Below, piece by piece: positions 55,388 through 64,000 of a stretch of DNA of 64,000 nt. The DNA lies in the NCBI RefSeq assembly GCF_000688295.1, contig NZ_JHZF01000016.1:62001-126000 (forward strand), in the 5' to 3' direction. The stretch is from Pseudooceanicola nanhaiensis DSM 18065. GTDB taxonomy: Bacteria; Pseudomonadota; Alphaproteobacteria; Rhodobacterales; Rhodobacteraceae. The notes beneath the pieces are model-generated. The model made no database searches. It was not told the origin of the DNA and was given only the letters and a program-made list of their open reading frames with translations. The position numbers were made by a program, and so were the translations under genes. Within the stretch, counting starts at the first letter, position 1, and each line of letters begins with the position of its first letter.

Positions 55388-57379
55388 ATGAGCAAAGAGC
55401 CCGGGCAGGGGAGATGGCCTGTGGCCGTTGCGGCCGGGGTGGTCGCGGCGGCGGTCATTGCCGTCGTGGCGTTCTATCCGCAGCGCGACCTGCACGAGGC
55501 GGCCGATGCCGGGGCGAAGGCGCCCGGGATGCGGGCGGCGCTGCCTGCGGAGCCCGGGGAGTCCGGGGCGGACCCGTCTGCGCCGGGTGAGCCGGCCGAC
55601 GTGGCGAGCGCGGGGGAGGACCCTGCGGTGGATCCGGGGGCCGCGGTGCTGGCGCCCGAGCCGCCGGAGACGGCGGCGCGCGGTCCCGCGGCGGAGGCCG
55701 GTCCCGAGGCCGGGGCGGGGCCCGCCGGGCCCGCCGCGCCCGAAGGGGGCGACACGAAGGCCGGTCTTCCCGATCTTCCCGAGCCCCCGCGCTTCGACGT
55801 GGTGCGGGTGGAGGCCGACGGCTCGGCCCTCGTCGCCGGCTATGCGGAGCCCAACTGGAAGATCGCGGTCGAGCTCGACGGGGACGAGGTCAGCCGCGAG
55901 ACGGTGAACGGGCAGGGGGCCTTCGTGGCCTTCGTCCGGCTGGGTCTGGCCGATCAGCCGCAGGTGCTGACCCTGGCGATGTACGGGCCGGAGGGACAGG
56001 GGCCGGTGGCCTCGACCGACCGGGTCATCCTGTCGCCGCGGGCCCGGGTCGCCGGGACCGATGCGCCGGAAGCGTCCGGGCAGGATGCGCCGGTGGACGT
56101 GGCGATCTCGGACCCTCCGGGGGCGCAGCCGACGGACGCGGTGCCGGAGGTGGCGGCGGGGCGCGGCGGGGAGCGCTCCGGCGACGGGGGCGTGACGGTC
56201 GTGGCCGCTCTGGAGCCTGCGGGGGCGGCGCCGGGCGCTGCGGCAGGGGGCGGCGAGACGGCGCCCGAGGCGGGAGAGCCGGCAGGGTCGGACGCCATGG
56301 CGGAGGCCGCGGAGGCCGCGGCGGGTGGCCGCGAGACGGTCGCGGCGGATACGGAGAAAGCTGCGGCGGCGAGGGGGAGTGCGTCCGTGACGCAGGAGGC
56401 TGCAGCGGCGGAGATCGATACGAAGGCTGCGGGACCGGAGACGGACCCGGCAGGGACAGAGGCGGCAGGGAAAGAGACCGCGGGCTCGGCACCGGAGGCC
56501 GCGGCGGCAGAGATCGAAACGGCGCGCGCCGGAACCGGGACGGCGGCGACCGGCCCGGACGGAACCGGCGAAACGGCCCGGGCCGAGGGCCCGGCAGGCG
56601 GCGTCGCGGCAAGCGAGGCAACGGGGGGCACGGCTGGCGCCTCGGGCGACGGTGCGGTGCCTGCGGCGGGGTCCGATGTGGTGGCCGCGGTCGAAACCGG
56701 CACTGCGGAAGGAGCCGGAGCGGCGACGGCGCCGGGGGCCCCGGCTGCATCGGGGGGCGCGCCCTCGGCAGAGGTCTCCGCGCAGGCCGGTGTGCCCGGC
56801 CCGGACCTCGAGGCGCCGGAGGCGCCGACTGCCCCCAAGGTGATCCTTGCGGGCGAGGCTGGCACGCGGGTCCTGCAGGACCCGGAGGCGCCGCCCGCGG
56901 TGATGGACGAGGTGGCGATCGACACCATCTCCTACACCGAGGCGGGCGCGGTCGAGCTGTCGGGCCGCGGCCGTCCCGAGGGCAATCTCCGCGTCTACCT
57001 CGACAACCGGGCCGTCATCGACGGGCGGATCGACGAGGACGGCACATGGCGGACCGAGCTGCCCGACGTGGACCAGGGGCTCTATGCGCTGCGGGTCGAC
57101 GAGATCGACGCCGAGGGCAAGGTCCGTTCGCGCGCCGAGACGCCCTTCGAACGGGAGAGCGAGGCGGAGGTGCGCAGCGCGCTGCTCGCGCAGATGCGCA
57201 ACGGGGTGATGCAGGTGACCGTCCAGCCGGGTTTCACGCTCTGGGCCATCGCGCGCGAGAATTACGGCGACGGGGTGCAATATGTGCAGGTCTTCGAGGC
57301 GAACCGCGACCGGATCCGCGATCCGGACCTGATCTATCCGGGCCAGATCTTCGAGGTGCCGGGGCAGGCGACGGAGTAA
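55388..57379 (+). CDS. Membrane-anchored LysM protein with long disordered region
   Basis: 663 residues. A single N-terminal helix ([19 protein letters not shown]), a disordered Ala/Pro/Glu stretch, an Ig/Big-like module (~140-225: [18 protein letters not shown]), a ~250-residue low-complexity Ala/Gly/Thr/Glu region, a second similar module (~510-605: [16 protein letters not shown]), and a C-terminal LysM domain ([19 protein letters not shown] ... [10 protein letters not shown]). Probably links the inner membrane to peptidoglycan. A frame-shifted or overlapping minus-strand gene is not supported. Confidence 0.85.
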   Translation: MSKEPGQGRWPVAVAAGVVAAAVIAVVAFYPQRDLHEAADAGAKAPGMRAALPAEPGESGADPSAPGEPADVASAGEDPAVDPGAAVLAPEPPETAARGPAAEAGPEAGAGPAGPAAPEGGDTKAGLPDLPEPPRFDVVRVEADGSALVAGYAEPNWKIAVELDGDEVSRETVNGQGAFVAFVRLGLADQPQVLTLAMYGPEGQGPVASTDRVILSPRARVAGTDAPEASGQDAPVDVAISDPPGAQPTDAVPEVAAGRGGERSGDGGVTVVAALEPAGAAPGAAAGGGETAPEAGEPAGSDAMAEAAEAAAGGRETVAADTEKAAAARGSASVTQEAAAAEIDTKAAGPETDPAGTEAAGKETAGSAPEAAAAEIETARAGTGTAATGPDGTGETARAEGPAGGVAASEATGGTAGASGDGAVPAAGSDVVAAVETGTAEGAGAATAPGAPAASGGAPSAEVSAQAGVPGPDLEAPEAPTAPKVILAGEAGTRVLQDPEAPPAVMDEVAIDTISYTEAGAVELSGRGRPEGNLRVYLDNRAVIDGRIDEDGTWRTELPDVDQGLYALRVDEIDAEGKVRSRAETPFERESEAEVRSALLAQMRNGVMQVTVQPGFTLWAIARENYGDGVQYVQVFEANRDRIRDPDLIYPGQIFEVPGQATE

Positions 57380-57533
57380 TGCGCGGTGCCGGGAGGGGCG
57401 CCGGATCCGGCTCTCCGAGGGGAGGCGCTTTTGCGGGGAAATGAAGCGCGGAGGGGCGACGCCGAGGCGGCCGTCGCGCGCGCACCGTAGGGGGGTCGAG
57501 GGTCGTTTCAGCCCGGCCACCCCGCCGCCGCCC

Positions 57534-57902
57534 TCACTCCCGCGGTGGCAGGACCAGGGCGGAGGTGCGGTGGCCCTCGTGAGCGCGGCGGGCGAAGCAG
57601 CAGTCGCGGATCTCGGGGTCGCCGCCGCAGCAATCGTGCAGCAGGTAGTGGAAGAGCGTGCCCATCCGGTGCCGGTCCAGGTGATAGATGACCTGACGGC
57701 CTTCACGGCGCGCCGCCACCAGCCCGGCCTGTTCCAGGAGCTTGAGGTGGAAGGACAGGCCCGAGGCCGAGACCTTGACCGCCCGGGCGATCTCGCCCGC
57801 CGGCGCGCCCTCGGCGCGGTGCGGGACGAGGAAGCGGACGATGTCGAGCCGCGTCTCGTGCGCGAGCGCCGAGAGGGCGGCGAGGGCTGGACTCCGTTCC
57901 AT
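57534..57902 (-). CDS. ArsR-family transcriptional regulator with C-terminal Cys pairs
   Basis: 122 residues. Winged helix: LAALSALAHETRLDIVRFLV, GLSFHLKLLEQAGLVAARREGRQVIYHL. The C-terminal helix holds HDCCGGDPEIRDCCF, two vicinal cysteine pairs that could bind a soft metal or arsenite, not in the usual alpha-3 ELCVCDL position. Divergent from an Atm1-type ABC exporter (90 bp), so it may regulate it, but this is inference. Confidence 0.85.
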   Translation of the reverse strand: MERSPALAALSALAHETRLDIVRFLVPHRAEGAPAGEIARAVKVSASGLSFHLKLLEQAGLVAARREGRQVIYHLDRHRMGTLFHYLLHDCCGGDPEIRDCCFARRAHEGHRTSALVLPPRE

Positions 57903-57992
57903 TGTTCAACTACTCATGAAACGTTGAAATTACCCTCGTGATACCCCGGATCATTCCGTCCGGCAAGAGCGGGGTGGCAAAGCGGACAGGCC

Positions 57993-59813
57993 ATGCGCAA
58001 GGGACGATCCACCATCACCACGACCGACATGCCCGAGAACGGCTGGGCGATCATCCGGCGGGTCGGTCCCTATCTCTGGCCCGAGGACGAGCCCTGGGTG
58101 AAGCACCGGGTGGTCTGGTCGCTGGTCGCCCTGCTGGCGGCGAAGCTGATCGCCATCGCAACCCCGGTGTTCTTCAAGGGCGCGGTGGACGCGCTCGCGG
58201 GCGAGGGGGGCAGCGCCGAGTGGATCATCACGCTCGGCGCCGTCGGGCTGACGGTGGCCTACGGGGGCGCGCGGGCGCTGAACGTGGTGTTCCAGCAGCT
58301 GCGCGACGTGATCTTCGCCAAGGTGGGGCAGCGGGCCTTGCGGAAGCTGGCGCTCGAGACCTTCGAGCATATCCACGCGCTCTCGATGCGGTATCACATC
58401 ACCCGGCGGACCGGGGGGCTGAGCCGGATCATCGAGCGCGGGGTCAAGGGGGTCGATTTCCTGCTCCGCTTCATGCTGCTGTCGATGGGGCCGCTGATCC
58501 TCGAGCTGTTCCTCGTGGCGATCATCCTCTGGTTGGTCTTCGACATCCGCTACCTGCTGGTCGTGGCGGGCGTGGTCGCGGCCTATGTCCTCTTCACCTT
58601 CAAGGTGACGGAATGGCGGGTGAAGCTCCGCAAGGAGATGAACGACCAGGATACCGACGCGAACCAGAAGGCGATCGATTCGCTGCTGAACTTCGAGACG
58701 GTGAAGTATTTCGGCGCCGAGCGGCGCGAGGCCGCGCGCTACGACGTCGCGATGGAGCGCTACCAGGTGGCGGCGCTGAAGACGGCCTATTCGCTGGCGT
58801 TCCTGAACGCGGGACAATCGGTGCTGATCACCGGCGGGCTTGTCGGCGTGATGGCGATGGCGGCGATCGGGGTGCAGTCGGGCGAGCTGACCGTGGGCGA
58901 TTTCGTCATGGTCAACGCCTACATGCTCCAGATCACCATGCCGCTGAACTTCCTCGGCACCGTCTACCGCGAGATCCGGCAGGCGCTGGTCGACATGGGC
59001 GAGATGTTCGGCCTGCTCGACCGGCCGGCCGAGATCCGGGACAGGCCGGGCGCGCCGGCGCTGCAGGTTTCGGGCGGCGAGGTGACGCTGGAGGACGTGC
59101 GCTTCGCCTACGAGCCGGAGCGCGAGATCCTGAAGGGGATCACGATCCGGGCGCGGCCGGGAGAGAAGGTGGCGATCGTCGGTCCCTCGGGGTCGGGCAA
59201 GTCGACCATCGGGCGGCTTCTGTTCCGGTTCTACGACGTGACCGGCGGGGCGCTGAAGATCGACGGGCAGGACGTGCGCGAGGTGACGCAGGAGAGCCTG
59301 CACGACGCGATCGGCGTGGTGCCGCAGGACACGGTGCTCTTCAACGACACGATCCGGTACAACATTGCCTACGGGCGCGAGGGCGCCTCCTTCGAGGAGG
59401 TCCAGGCGGCGGCCCGGGCGGCGCAGATCCACGAGTTCATCGAGACGCTGCCCGAGGGCTACGACACGGTCGTGGGCGAACGGGGGCTGAAGCTCTCGGG
59501 CGGGGAGAAGCAGCGCGTGGGCATCGCCCGGACGTTGCTCAAGGATCCGCCGATCCTGCTGCTGGACGAGGCGACCTCGGCGCTGGACACCGAGACCGAG
59601 CGGGGCATCCAGACGGCGCTGGCGCGGGCCGGGCAGGGGCGGACGGTGCTGACCATCGCGCACCGGCTCTCGACCGTGGCGGATGCCGACCGGATCGTGG
59701 TGCTCGAGGCCGGGCGGATCGTCGAGGAGGGAACGCATGCCGAACTGCTGTCGCAGCAGGGCCGCTATGCCGGGCTCTGGTCCCGCCAGCAGGCCGAGGA
59801 CGAGGCGGCCTGA
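57993..59813 (+). CDS. Atm1/HMT1-type ABC half-transporter
   Basis: 606 residues: six-helix permease domain then ATPase. The NFETVKYFGAE stretch (~228-238) is the Atm1-family hallmark. ATPase motifs: Walker A GPSGSGKST (~393), Q loop, signature LSGGEKQRVGIAR, Walker B ILLLDEATSALD, H loop TIAHRLST. Atm1-type proteins export glutathione-linked or persulfide compounds and confer heavy-metal tolerance. ATG 57993 chosen; earlier in-frame codons lie in the divergent regulator's promoter region. Confidence 0.92.
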   Translation: MRKGRSTITTTDMPENGWAIIRRVGPYLWPEDEPWVKHRVVWSLVALLAAKLIAIATPVFFKGAVDALAGEGGSAEWIITLGAVGLTVAYGGARALNVVFQQLRDVIFAKVGQRALRKLALETFEHIHALSMRYHITRRTGGLSRIIERGVKGVDFLLRFMLLSMGPLILELFLVAIILWLVFDIRYLLVVAGVVAAYVLFTFKVTEWRVKLRKEMNDQDTDANQKAIDSLLNFETVKYFGAERREAARYDVAMERYQVAALKTAYSLAFLNAGQSVLITGGLVGVMAMAAIGVQSGELTVGDFVMVNAYMLQITMPLNFLGTVYREIRQALVDMGEMFGLLDRPAEIRDRPGAPALQVSGGEVTLEDVRFAYEPEREILKGITIRARPGEKVAIVGPSGSGKSTIGRLLFRFYDVTGGALKIDGQDVREVTQESLHDAIGVVPQDTVLFNDTIRYNIAYGREGASFEEVQAAARAAQIHEFIETLPEGYDTVVGERGLKLSGGEKQRVGIARTLLKDPPILLLDEATSALDTETERGIQTALARAGQGRTVLTIAHRLSTVADADRIVVLEAGRIVEEGTHAELLSQQGRYAGLWSRQQAEDEAA

Positions 59814-59879
59814 CCGGGGCCGGTGCGCGGCGCTCGCTCCCTCCGGGAGCCTCGCCCCGCCCGCCGTCCCGTGGCGCCT

Positions 59880-60719
59880 TCAGGCGGTGGCGGTGACGAT
59901 GTTGATCGTGGCGGGGATCCGCAGGCCGTCCGGGCCGACGTAGGGGCCGAGAGCCGCGCGCAGGGTGTCGAGGATCGCGGCGCGGTCCGTGTCGGTGCCG
60001 TCCATCGCGCGCATCATGCCGGGGATCGGGCCGATCCCGGCGGCGAGCGCGATGGCCTCGTCGAGATCCGCGAGGGGGAGGGTGGTGTCCTCTGGTGTCA
60101 CCGAGACGCCTGTCCAGCCGGCGGCCCCGAGGATGCGGCGCACGCGGGCCGGGTCGCGGAAGGCGAGCGGGCCTGGGGCGTCGGGATCGCCCTGCGGCGG
60201 CGTGCCGAGGCGGTCCGTGGCGGCGGCGCGGGGCAGGGCGAACCAGGGGTTCCGCGCGGCCTCGGCCCAGGTGGCGCAGGCGAGGCGGCCGCCGGGGCGG
60301 AGGGCGGCACGGATATTGGCGAAGGCCGTCACGGGATCGTCGAAGAACATCACGCCGAAGCGCGAGAGGCAGAGGTCGAAGGGCGGGGCTTCGGGCCGTT
60401 CGGACTGGATGTCGAGGAGGGCTATTCCGGCGTTCGGGGTGCCGGCGAGCGTCTCGCGGGCACGGGCGGCGAGCGGTTCGGAAATGTCGAGGCCGAGGAC
60501 GCGGCCCCGGGGCCCGACGGCGCGGGCCGCGGCGAGGGTGGTCGCGCCCGCGCCGCAGCCGATGTCGAGCACGGCCTCGCCGGGGGCGGGGCGGGCGGCG
60601 TCCATCAGGCGTGCGAGGACATTGGACTGGAGGCGGTCGAGCAGCGCCTGACGGTCGGCCCAGAGCCGCCCCGGGGCGGCGTTCCAGAAGTCGCGTTCGG
60701 ATTGGTTCGGGGCGGGCAT
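59880..60719 (-). CDS. SAM-dependent methyltransferase (class I)
   Basis: 279 residues. SAM-binding VLDIGCGAGATTLAAARAVG (~50-69), an acidic post-motif LGLDIS, and RFGVMFFDDPVTAFANIRAALRPGG typical of UbiE/Methyltransf_11 proteins. ATG 60719 follows GAGGAGGAGACC. Substrate cannot be told from sequence. It follows the RND pump gene on the same strand but after the composite repeat. Confidence 0.85.
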   Translation of the reverse strand: MPAPNQSERDFWNAAPGRLWADRQALLDRLQSNVLARLMDAARPAPGEAVLDIGCGAGATTLAAARAVGPRGRVLGLDISEPLAARARETLAGTPNAGIALLDIQSERPEAPPFDLCLSRFGVMFFDDPVTAFANIRAALRPGGRLACATWAEAARNPWFALPRAAATDRLGTPPQGDPDAPGPLAFRDPARVRRILGAAGWTGVSVTPEDTTLPLADLDEAIALAAGIGPIPGMMRAMDGTDTDRAAILDTLRAALGPYVGPDGLRIPATINIVTATA

Positions 60720-60740
60720 GGCGGTCTCCTCCTCGCGCGG

Positions 60741-60811
60741 CGCGGCCCGGGCATCGAGCCCGGCCCGCGCCGGCCTCCGGCGGGGATATTTATGGCAAGA
60801 GGAAGCAGGGG
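60741..60811 (+). repeat. Composite intergenic repeat, copy 2
   Basis: An imperfect palindrome centred on GGGCATCGAGCCCGG (around 60749-60763), then CGGCCTCCGGCGG and the tail GGATATTTATGGCAAGAGGAAG. Same order, strand and centre as copy 1 at 54625-54715. Both lie in gaps directly 5' of the end or start of a minus-strand gene. Confidence 0.6.
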
Positions 60812-60846
60812 ACGCCACGCCTGTTCCGGGCGCGGCGCCGGGGTTC

Positions 60847-63800
60847 TCACTCGGCGGCCTTCAGCCGGCCCGTGCCCTGGGCGACGATCCGGGCCTCGGG
60901 GCCGTCGTCGTCCCAGATGATCTCGGGCGATCTGACCCGGCGGGCGGCGCGGCGGAGCGCCCAATCCTCGGCGGCGCGGCTGCCGCGGCCGAAGGAGAGG
61001 CGGGCGAGCAGGCGCGCCATCCAGCGGAGGTAGGTGCCGGCCCAGACCCGCAGCGCGAGCATCGAGGGCGTGAAGACCAGCGTCAGCACCGTCGCGATGC
61101 CGAGGCCGAAGACGACGGCCGTGGCCAGCTGCTTCCACCAGAGCGCGGTCGGGCTGTCGATCGAATAGCCGCCGCCGAAGAAGTCGAGGCTGAGGCCCAG
61201 CATCATCGGGGCGAGGCCCGCCATCGTGGTGATCGTGGTCAGCAGCACCGGGCGGAGCCGGTCTTCGGCGGTGCGGATGATCGCCTCGATCCGGGGCATG
61301 TAGCCGGAATATTCCTGGTAGGTGTCGATCAGCACGATGTTGTTGTTCACCACGATGCCGGCCAGCGCGACGATCCCCGTCCCGGTCATGATGATCGAGA
61401 AGGCCTGGTCCATCACCAGCATCCCGATCAGCACCCCGGCGGTGGAGAGCACCACCGCCAGCAGCACCAGCACCGAATTGTAGAACGAGTTGAACTGCGC
61501 CAGCAGGATGATGAACATCAGCGCCAGCGCGGCGGAGAAGGCGGTCATCAGGAACTGTTCGGATTCGGCCTGGTTCTCCATGTCGCCGGTCCATTCCCAC
61601 TCGATCCCCGCGGGCAGGTCCGCCTCGGTCTCGAGCCAGGTGGAGAGGGTCTCGATCCGTTCGGCCGGGGTCATCGGCGCCTCGTTCCCGCCGGGCCCCT
61701 CGACCGTCAGGCCGGGCGCGACGCCGGCCTTGATGTCGAAGAACCGTTTCTGGCCGATGCGCTTGATCTGGGCGAGCTTCGCGACGGGTTCGCGGGTGAT
61801 GAAGTTCGACAGCGGCACGAGGCCGTCCTGCGTGCGCACCTTGAGGCTGTCGAGGGTGGCCAGGACCCGGTCCTGTTCGGGCAGGCGGACGCGGATCTCG
61901 ACCTCCTCGTCGGAGCTGTCCACCGACATCGTGTCGAGCAGCAGGCCCCGGGTCACGAGCTGGACCATGGCGCCGACGACGGCCACGTTCGCGCCGTAGC
62001 GGCCGGCCTTCTCGACATCGACGTCGATCTGCCAATCGATGCCGGGCAGGGGCAGCGTGTCCTCGACCAGGGTCAGGCCGCGGGTCTCGTCGAACTTCGC
62101 GCGGACCTTCTGGGTGGCGGCGATCAGCTCGTCCCAGTTGTCGCCCTTCACCCGCAGGTGCAGCGGCTTGGCCGAGGCCGGGCCCATGGCGGCGTTCAGG
62201 ATCTCGACCTTGATGCCGGGGATCGTCTCGAGACGCTCGGTGAGCTCGGCCAGGACGACGTCGCCGTCGAGCTCGGAGCGGTCCTTGCGGTCCTCCCACG
62301 GCACGATCTCGAGCTGGATCTGGCCCACGGTGTCGAGCGGCGGTTGCGCGCCGCCGGTGTTGGTGTCGAGCCCGCCCTCGCCGGCAAAGGCGAAGGCCGA
62401 AAGGACGCCGGGATGGTCGAGCACCATCGCCTCGGCCTGCTGCACCAGCGCGTCCTTCTGGGCGAGCGAGAGGTTGCCGCGGGCGCGGACATAGACGATG
62501 GCCTGTTCGGGCTCGCTCTCGGTGAAGAATTCGACGCCCTTGCTGTTGGCCCCGTAGGTGGTGAAGGTCATCACCACGAAGGCGACGACGGCCGCGATGG
62601 TCACCAGCGGCATCACCGGGTTGGCGGTGAGCGCCTTGATGAACCAGCCGAAGGGGGTCCGGCGGTGGCCCGCACGGATCCGGGACCGGCGCCAGTGGAG
62701 CTTGGCCGACCCGAGCGTGATCGAGGCGAAGGCGCAGGCGGCGAGGAAGAGCACGAGGCCGGGCAGGTGCGCGAGCGGGCCCTGCGAGATCTCGTCGGTG
62801 CCGGTCAGGTAGCCCGGGTTGATCGAGAGCATCGCGCCGAGGAACATCGCGTAGATCGCCACCGGCACGAGCGCGGCGCGGACGAGCCAGGGCAGGCGGC
62901 GCTGCATCCAGGCCGAGGCCCGGCCGAAGGCGCGCGAGATCCGGCCCGAGACGCCGCCGACGACCGGCAGGTAGATCATCACGACGATCAGCGAGGCGCA
63001 GAGCACGAAGATCAGCGTCACGGGGAGCATCCCCATGAACTCGCCCACGACGCCGGGCCAGAAGAGCATCGGCAGGAAGGCGCAGAGCGTGGTCGCGGTG
63101 GACGAGATCACCGGCCAGAACATCCGCTTGGCGGCCTCGACATAGGCGTGCATCGGGCCGGTGCCCGCGGCGATGCGGGTGTCGGCGTATTCGGTGACGA
63201 CGATCGCGCCGTCGACCAGCATGCCGACGGCGAGGATCAGGCCGAACATGACGATGTTCGAGATCGTGATGCCCATGATCCCGAGCAGGACGAAGCAGAG
63301 CAGGAAGGAGGTCGGGATCGCGAAGCCGACAAGCAGGGCGGGGCGCGGCCCGAGGGCGGCCAGCACGACGATCATCACCAGCGCGATGGCGGTCAGGACC
63401 GAGCCTTCGAGCTGCTGGACCATGGAGCCCACCACCCGGCTCTGGTCGTTGGACGTGCCGACGTTGACGGCGGATCGCAGCTCCTCGGGCCAGTCGGCGG
63501 AGGCGTCGCGGACGACCTGCTTCACCTCGTTCACGGTATCGATCAGGTTGTAGCCCTTGCGCTTGACGACCTGCAGCGCGACCGTCGGTTCCCCGTCGAA
63601 CCGGGCGGTGCCCTTGCGGTCCTCGAAGGTCAGGCGGATGTCGGCCAGCTCGCCCAGAGTGACGGTGCGGTCGCCGTTGCGCTTCACCGGCAGCGCATAG
63701 ATGTCGCGGGGTTCGTCGAAGCTTCCGGGGATCTTGACCGAGAAGGTGCCGCCCTCGCTCTCGATCTCGCCCGCGGCGATGAGCTGGTTGTTGTTGGTCA

Positions 63801-64000
63801 CGACCGAGATCAGCTCGTCCGCGGTGACGTTGTAGGATTCCAGCCGCAGCGGGTCGATGATGACCTCGACCATCTCCTCGCGGTTGCCGGCGATCCCGGC
63901 CTCGAGCACCGCGTCGAGCGCCTCGACCTTTTCCTGCAGCGCCTTGGCGACGTTCGTCATCGTGCGTTCCGGCACCTTGCCGGTCAGGTTCACGATGATG
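60847..64000 (-). CDS. RND efflux pump inner-membrane transporter (AcrB/HAE1-like), partial at 5' end
   Basis: About 1050 residues are present and the frame runs off the right edge, so the N-terminus is missing. Features: porter-domain beta/alpha repeats, the transmembrane block VDGAIVVTEYADTRIAAGTG with the proton-relay Asp environment, ISSTATTLCAFLPMLFWPGVVGEFMGMLP, and a second half with IMTGTGIVALAGIVVNNNIVLIDTYQEY. It would export hydrophobic compounds together with a membrane-fusion protein expected upstream, outside the window. Ends 127 bp before the methyltransferase ATG. Confidence 0.93.
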   Translation of the reverse strand, partial: IIVNLTGKVPERTMTNVAKALQEKVEALDAVLEAGIAGNREEMVEVIIDPLRLESYNVTADELISVVTNNNQLIAAGEIESEGGTFSVKIPGSFDEPRDIYALPVKRNGDRTVTLGELADIRLTFEDRKGTARFDGEPTVALQVVKRKGYNLIDTVNEVKQVVRDASADWPEELRSAVNVGTSNDQSRVVGSMVQQLEGSVLTAIALVMIVVLAALGPRPALLVGFAIPTSFLLCFVLLGIMGITISNIVMFGLILAVGMLVDGAIVVTEYADTRIAAGTGPMHAYVEAAKRMFWPVISSTATTLCAFLPMLFWPGVVGEFMGMLPVTLIFVLCASLIVVMIYLPVVGGVSGRISRAFGRASAWMQRRLPWLVRAALVPVAIYAMFLGAMLSINPGYLTGTDEISQGPLAHLPGLVLFLAACAFASITLGSAKLHWRRSRIRAGHRRTPFGWFIKALTANPVMPLVTIAAVVAFVVMTFTTYGANSKGVEFFTESEPEQAIVYVRARGNLSLAQKDALVQQAEAMVLDHPGVLSAFAFAGEGGLDTNTGGAQPPLDTVGQIQLEIVPWEDRKDRSELDGDVVLAELTERLETIPGIKVEILNAAMGPASAKPLHLRVKGDNWDELIAATQKVRAKFDETRGLTLVEDTLPLPGIDWQIDVDVEKAGRYGANVAVVGAMVQLVTRGLLLDTMSVDSSDEEVEIRVRLPEQDRVLATLDSLKVRTQDGLVPLSNFITREPVAKLAQIKRIGQKRFFDIKAGVAPGLTVEGPGGNEAPMTPAERIETLSTWLETEADLPAGIEWEWTGDMENQAESEQFLMTAFSAALALMFIILLAQFNSFYNSVLVLLAVVLSTAGVLIGMLVMDQAFSIIMTGTGIVALAGIVVNNNIVLIDTYQEYSGYMPRIEAIIRTAEDRLRPVLLTTITTMAGLAPMMLGLSLDFFGGGYSIDSPTALWWKQLATAVVFGLGIATVLTLVFTPSMLALRVWAGTYLRWMARLLARLSFGRGSRAAEDWALRRAARRVRSPEIIWDDDGPEARIVAQGTGRLKAAE

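Noticed and set aside
55265-57706. Long minus-strand open frame extending the LOG gene upstream to ~1000 codons
   Set aside because: Only the last 182 codons match LOG; the rest is antisense to the LysM gene and Arg/Gly/Pro-rich.

Overview
The window looks like chromosomal DNA of a high-GC alphaproteobacterium of the Rhodobacteraceae (Roseobacter/Paracoccus/Rhodobacter type). This is inferred from the gene families and operon styles: CcmI, NrdHIEF, HWE-family kinases, four-subunit sarcosine oxidase and EcfG-type promoters. No rRNA, tRNA, CRISPR array, integrase or intact transposase was seen.

Layout. 0-8.4 kb is a vitamin-B12-scarcity locus. It holds the 3' end of a cobinamide-salvage gene (cbiZ), a glycine betaine monooxygenase pair (gbcA-gbcB, minus strand), and a B12-independent ribonucleotide reductase operon (nrdH-nrdI-core metE-nrdE-nrdF, plus strand). 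The two transcription units diverge, and each leader carries its own cobalamin riboswitch. 8.4-17.7 kb is a signalling block: an orphan PAS protein, a heme oxygenase/bacteriophytochrome HWE hybrid kinase pair, an FdhF/YdeP-like molybdoenzyme, small stress-type proteins and a second HWE kinase. 17.7-22.7 kb has a BisC-type molybdoenzyme, thyA-folA and an Old Yellow Enzyme gene with a palindromic operator.

About 22.8-36.2 kb is an accessory heavy-metal region. It has a Zn/Cd/Pb-type P1B ATPase with a MerR-style promoter but no adjacent regulator, and a DUF411 protein. A divergent nickel-type cluster follows (InrS/RcnR-like sensor, His-tailed MFS exporter, His-rich protein, HupE/UreJ-like permease, membrane anchor protein) with a 24-bp palindrome in the middle. 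It also contains the scar of a mer operon (truncated merR and merF, intact merA), an IS3-type transposase remnant, an MFS remnant, a third HWE kinase, a cysteine-rich CBS protein and a Met/His-rich EF-hand protein. It ends just before dusA.

36-49 kb returns to core-type genes (dusA, exporters, ruvX, ccmI) and a sarcosine oxidase locus that is split: soxB is separated from soxD-A-G by two small genes and a predicted small RNA. 49-64 kb has sodB, a cytochrome c, an acyl-CoA dehydrogenase, a hydrolase, a two-gene stress operon, a LOG-family protein, a LysM protein, an ArsR/Atm1 pair, a methyltransferase and the 3' part of an RND efflux pump.

The strongest unifying signals are three. (1) Two back-to-back B12 riboswitches tie betaine demethylation to B12-independent isozymes. 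(2) Five perfect copies of the EcfG general-stress promoter (GGAAC, 16-17 bp, CGTT), plus one near match, lie immediately upstream of unrelated transcription units; one of them drives a predicted C-rich, terminator-ended small RNA at about 45,047-45,160. Three HWE kinases, the family that feeds this response, are in the same window. (3) A nickel-type sensor with a complete H-C-H-C fingerprint has its apparent operator between itself and an uncharacterised HupE-like/His-rich/anchor operon. Functions are read from motifs only; no searches were run.
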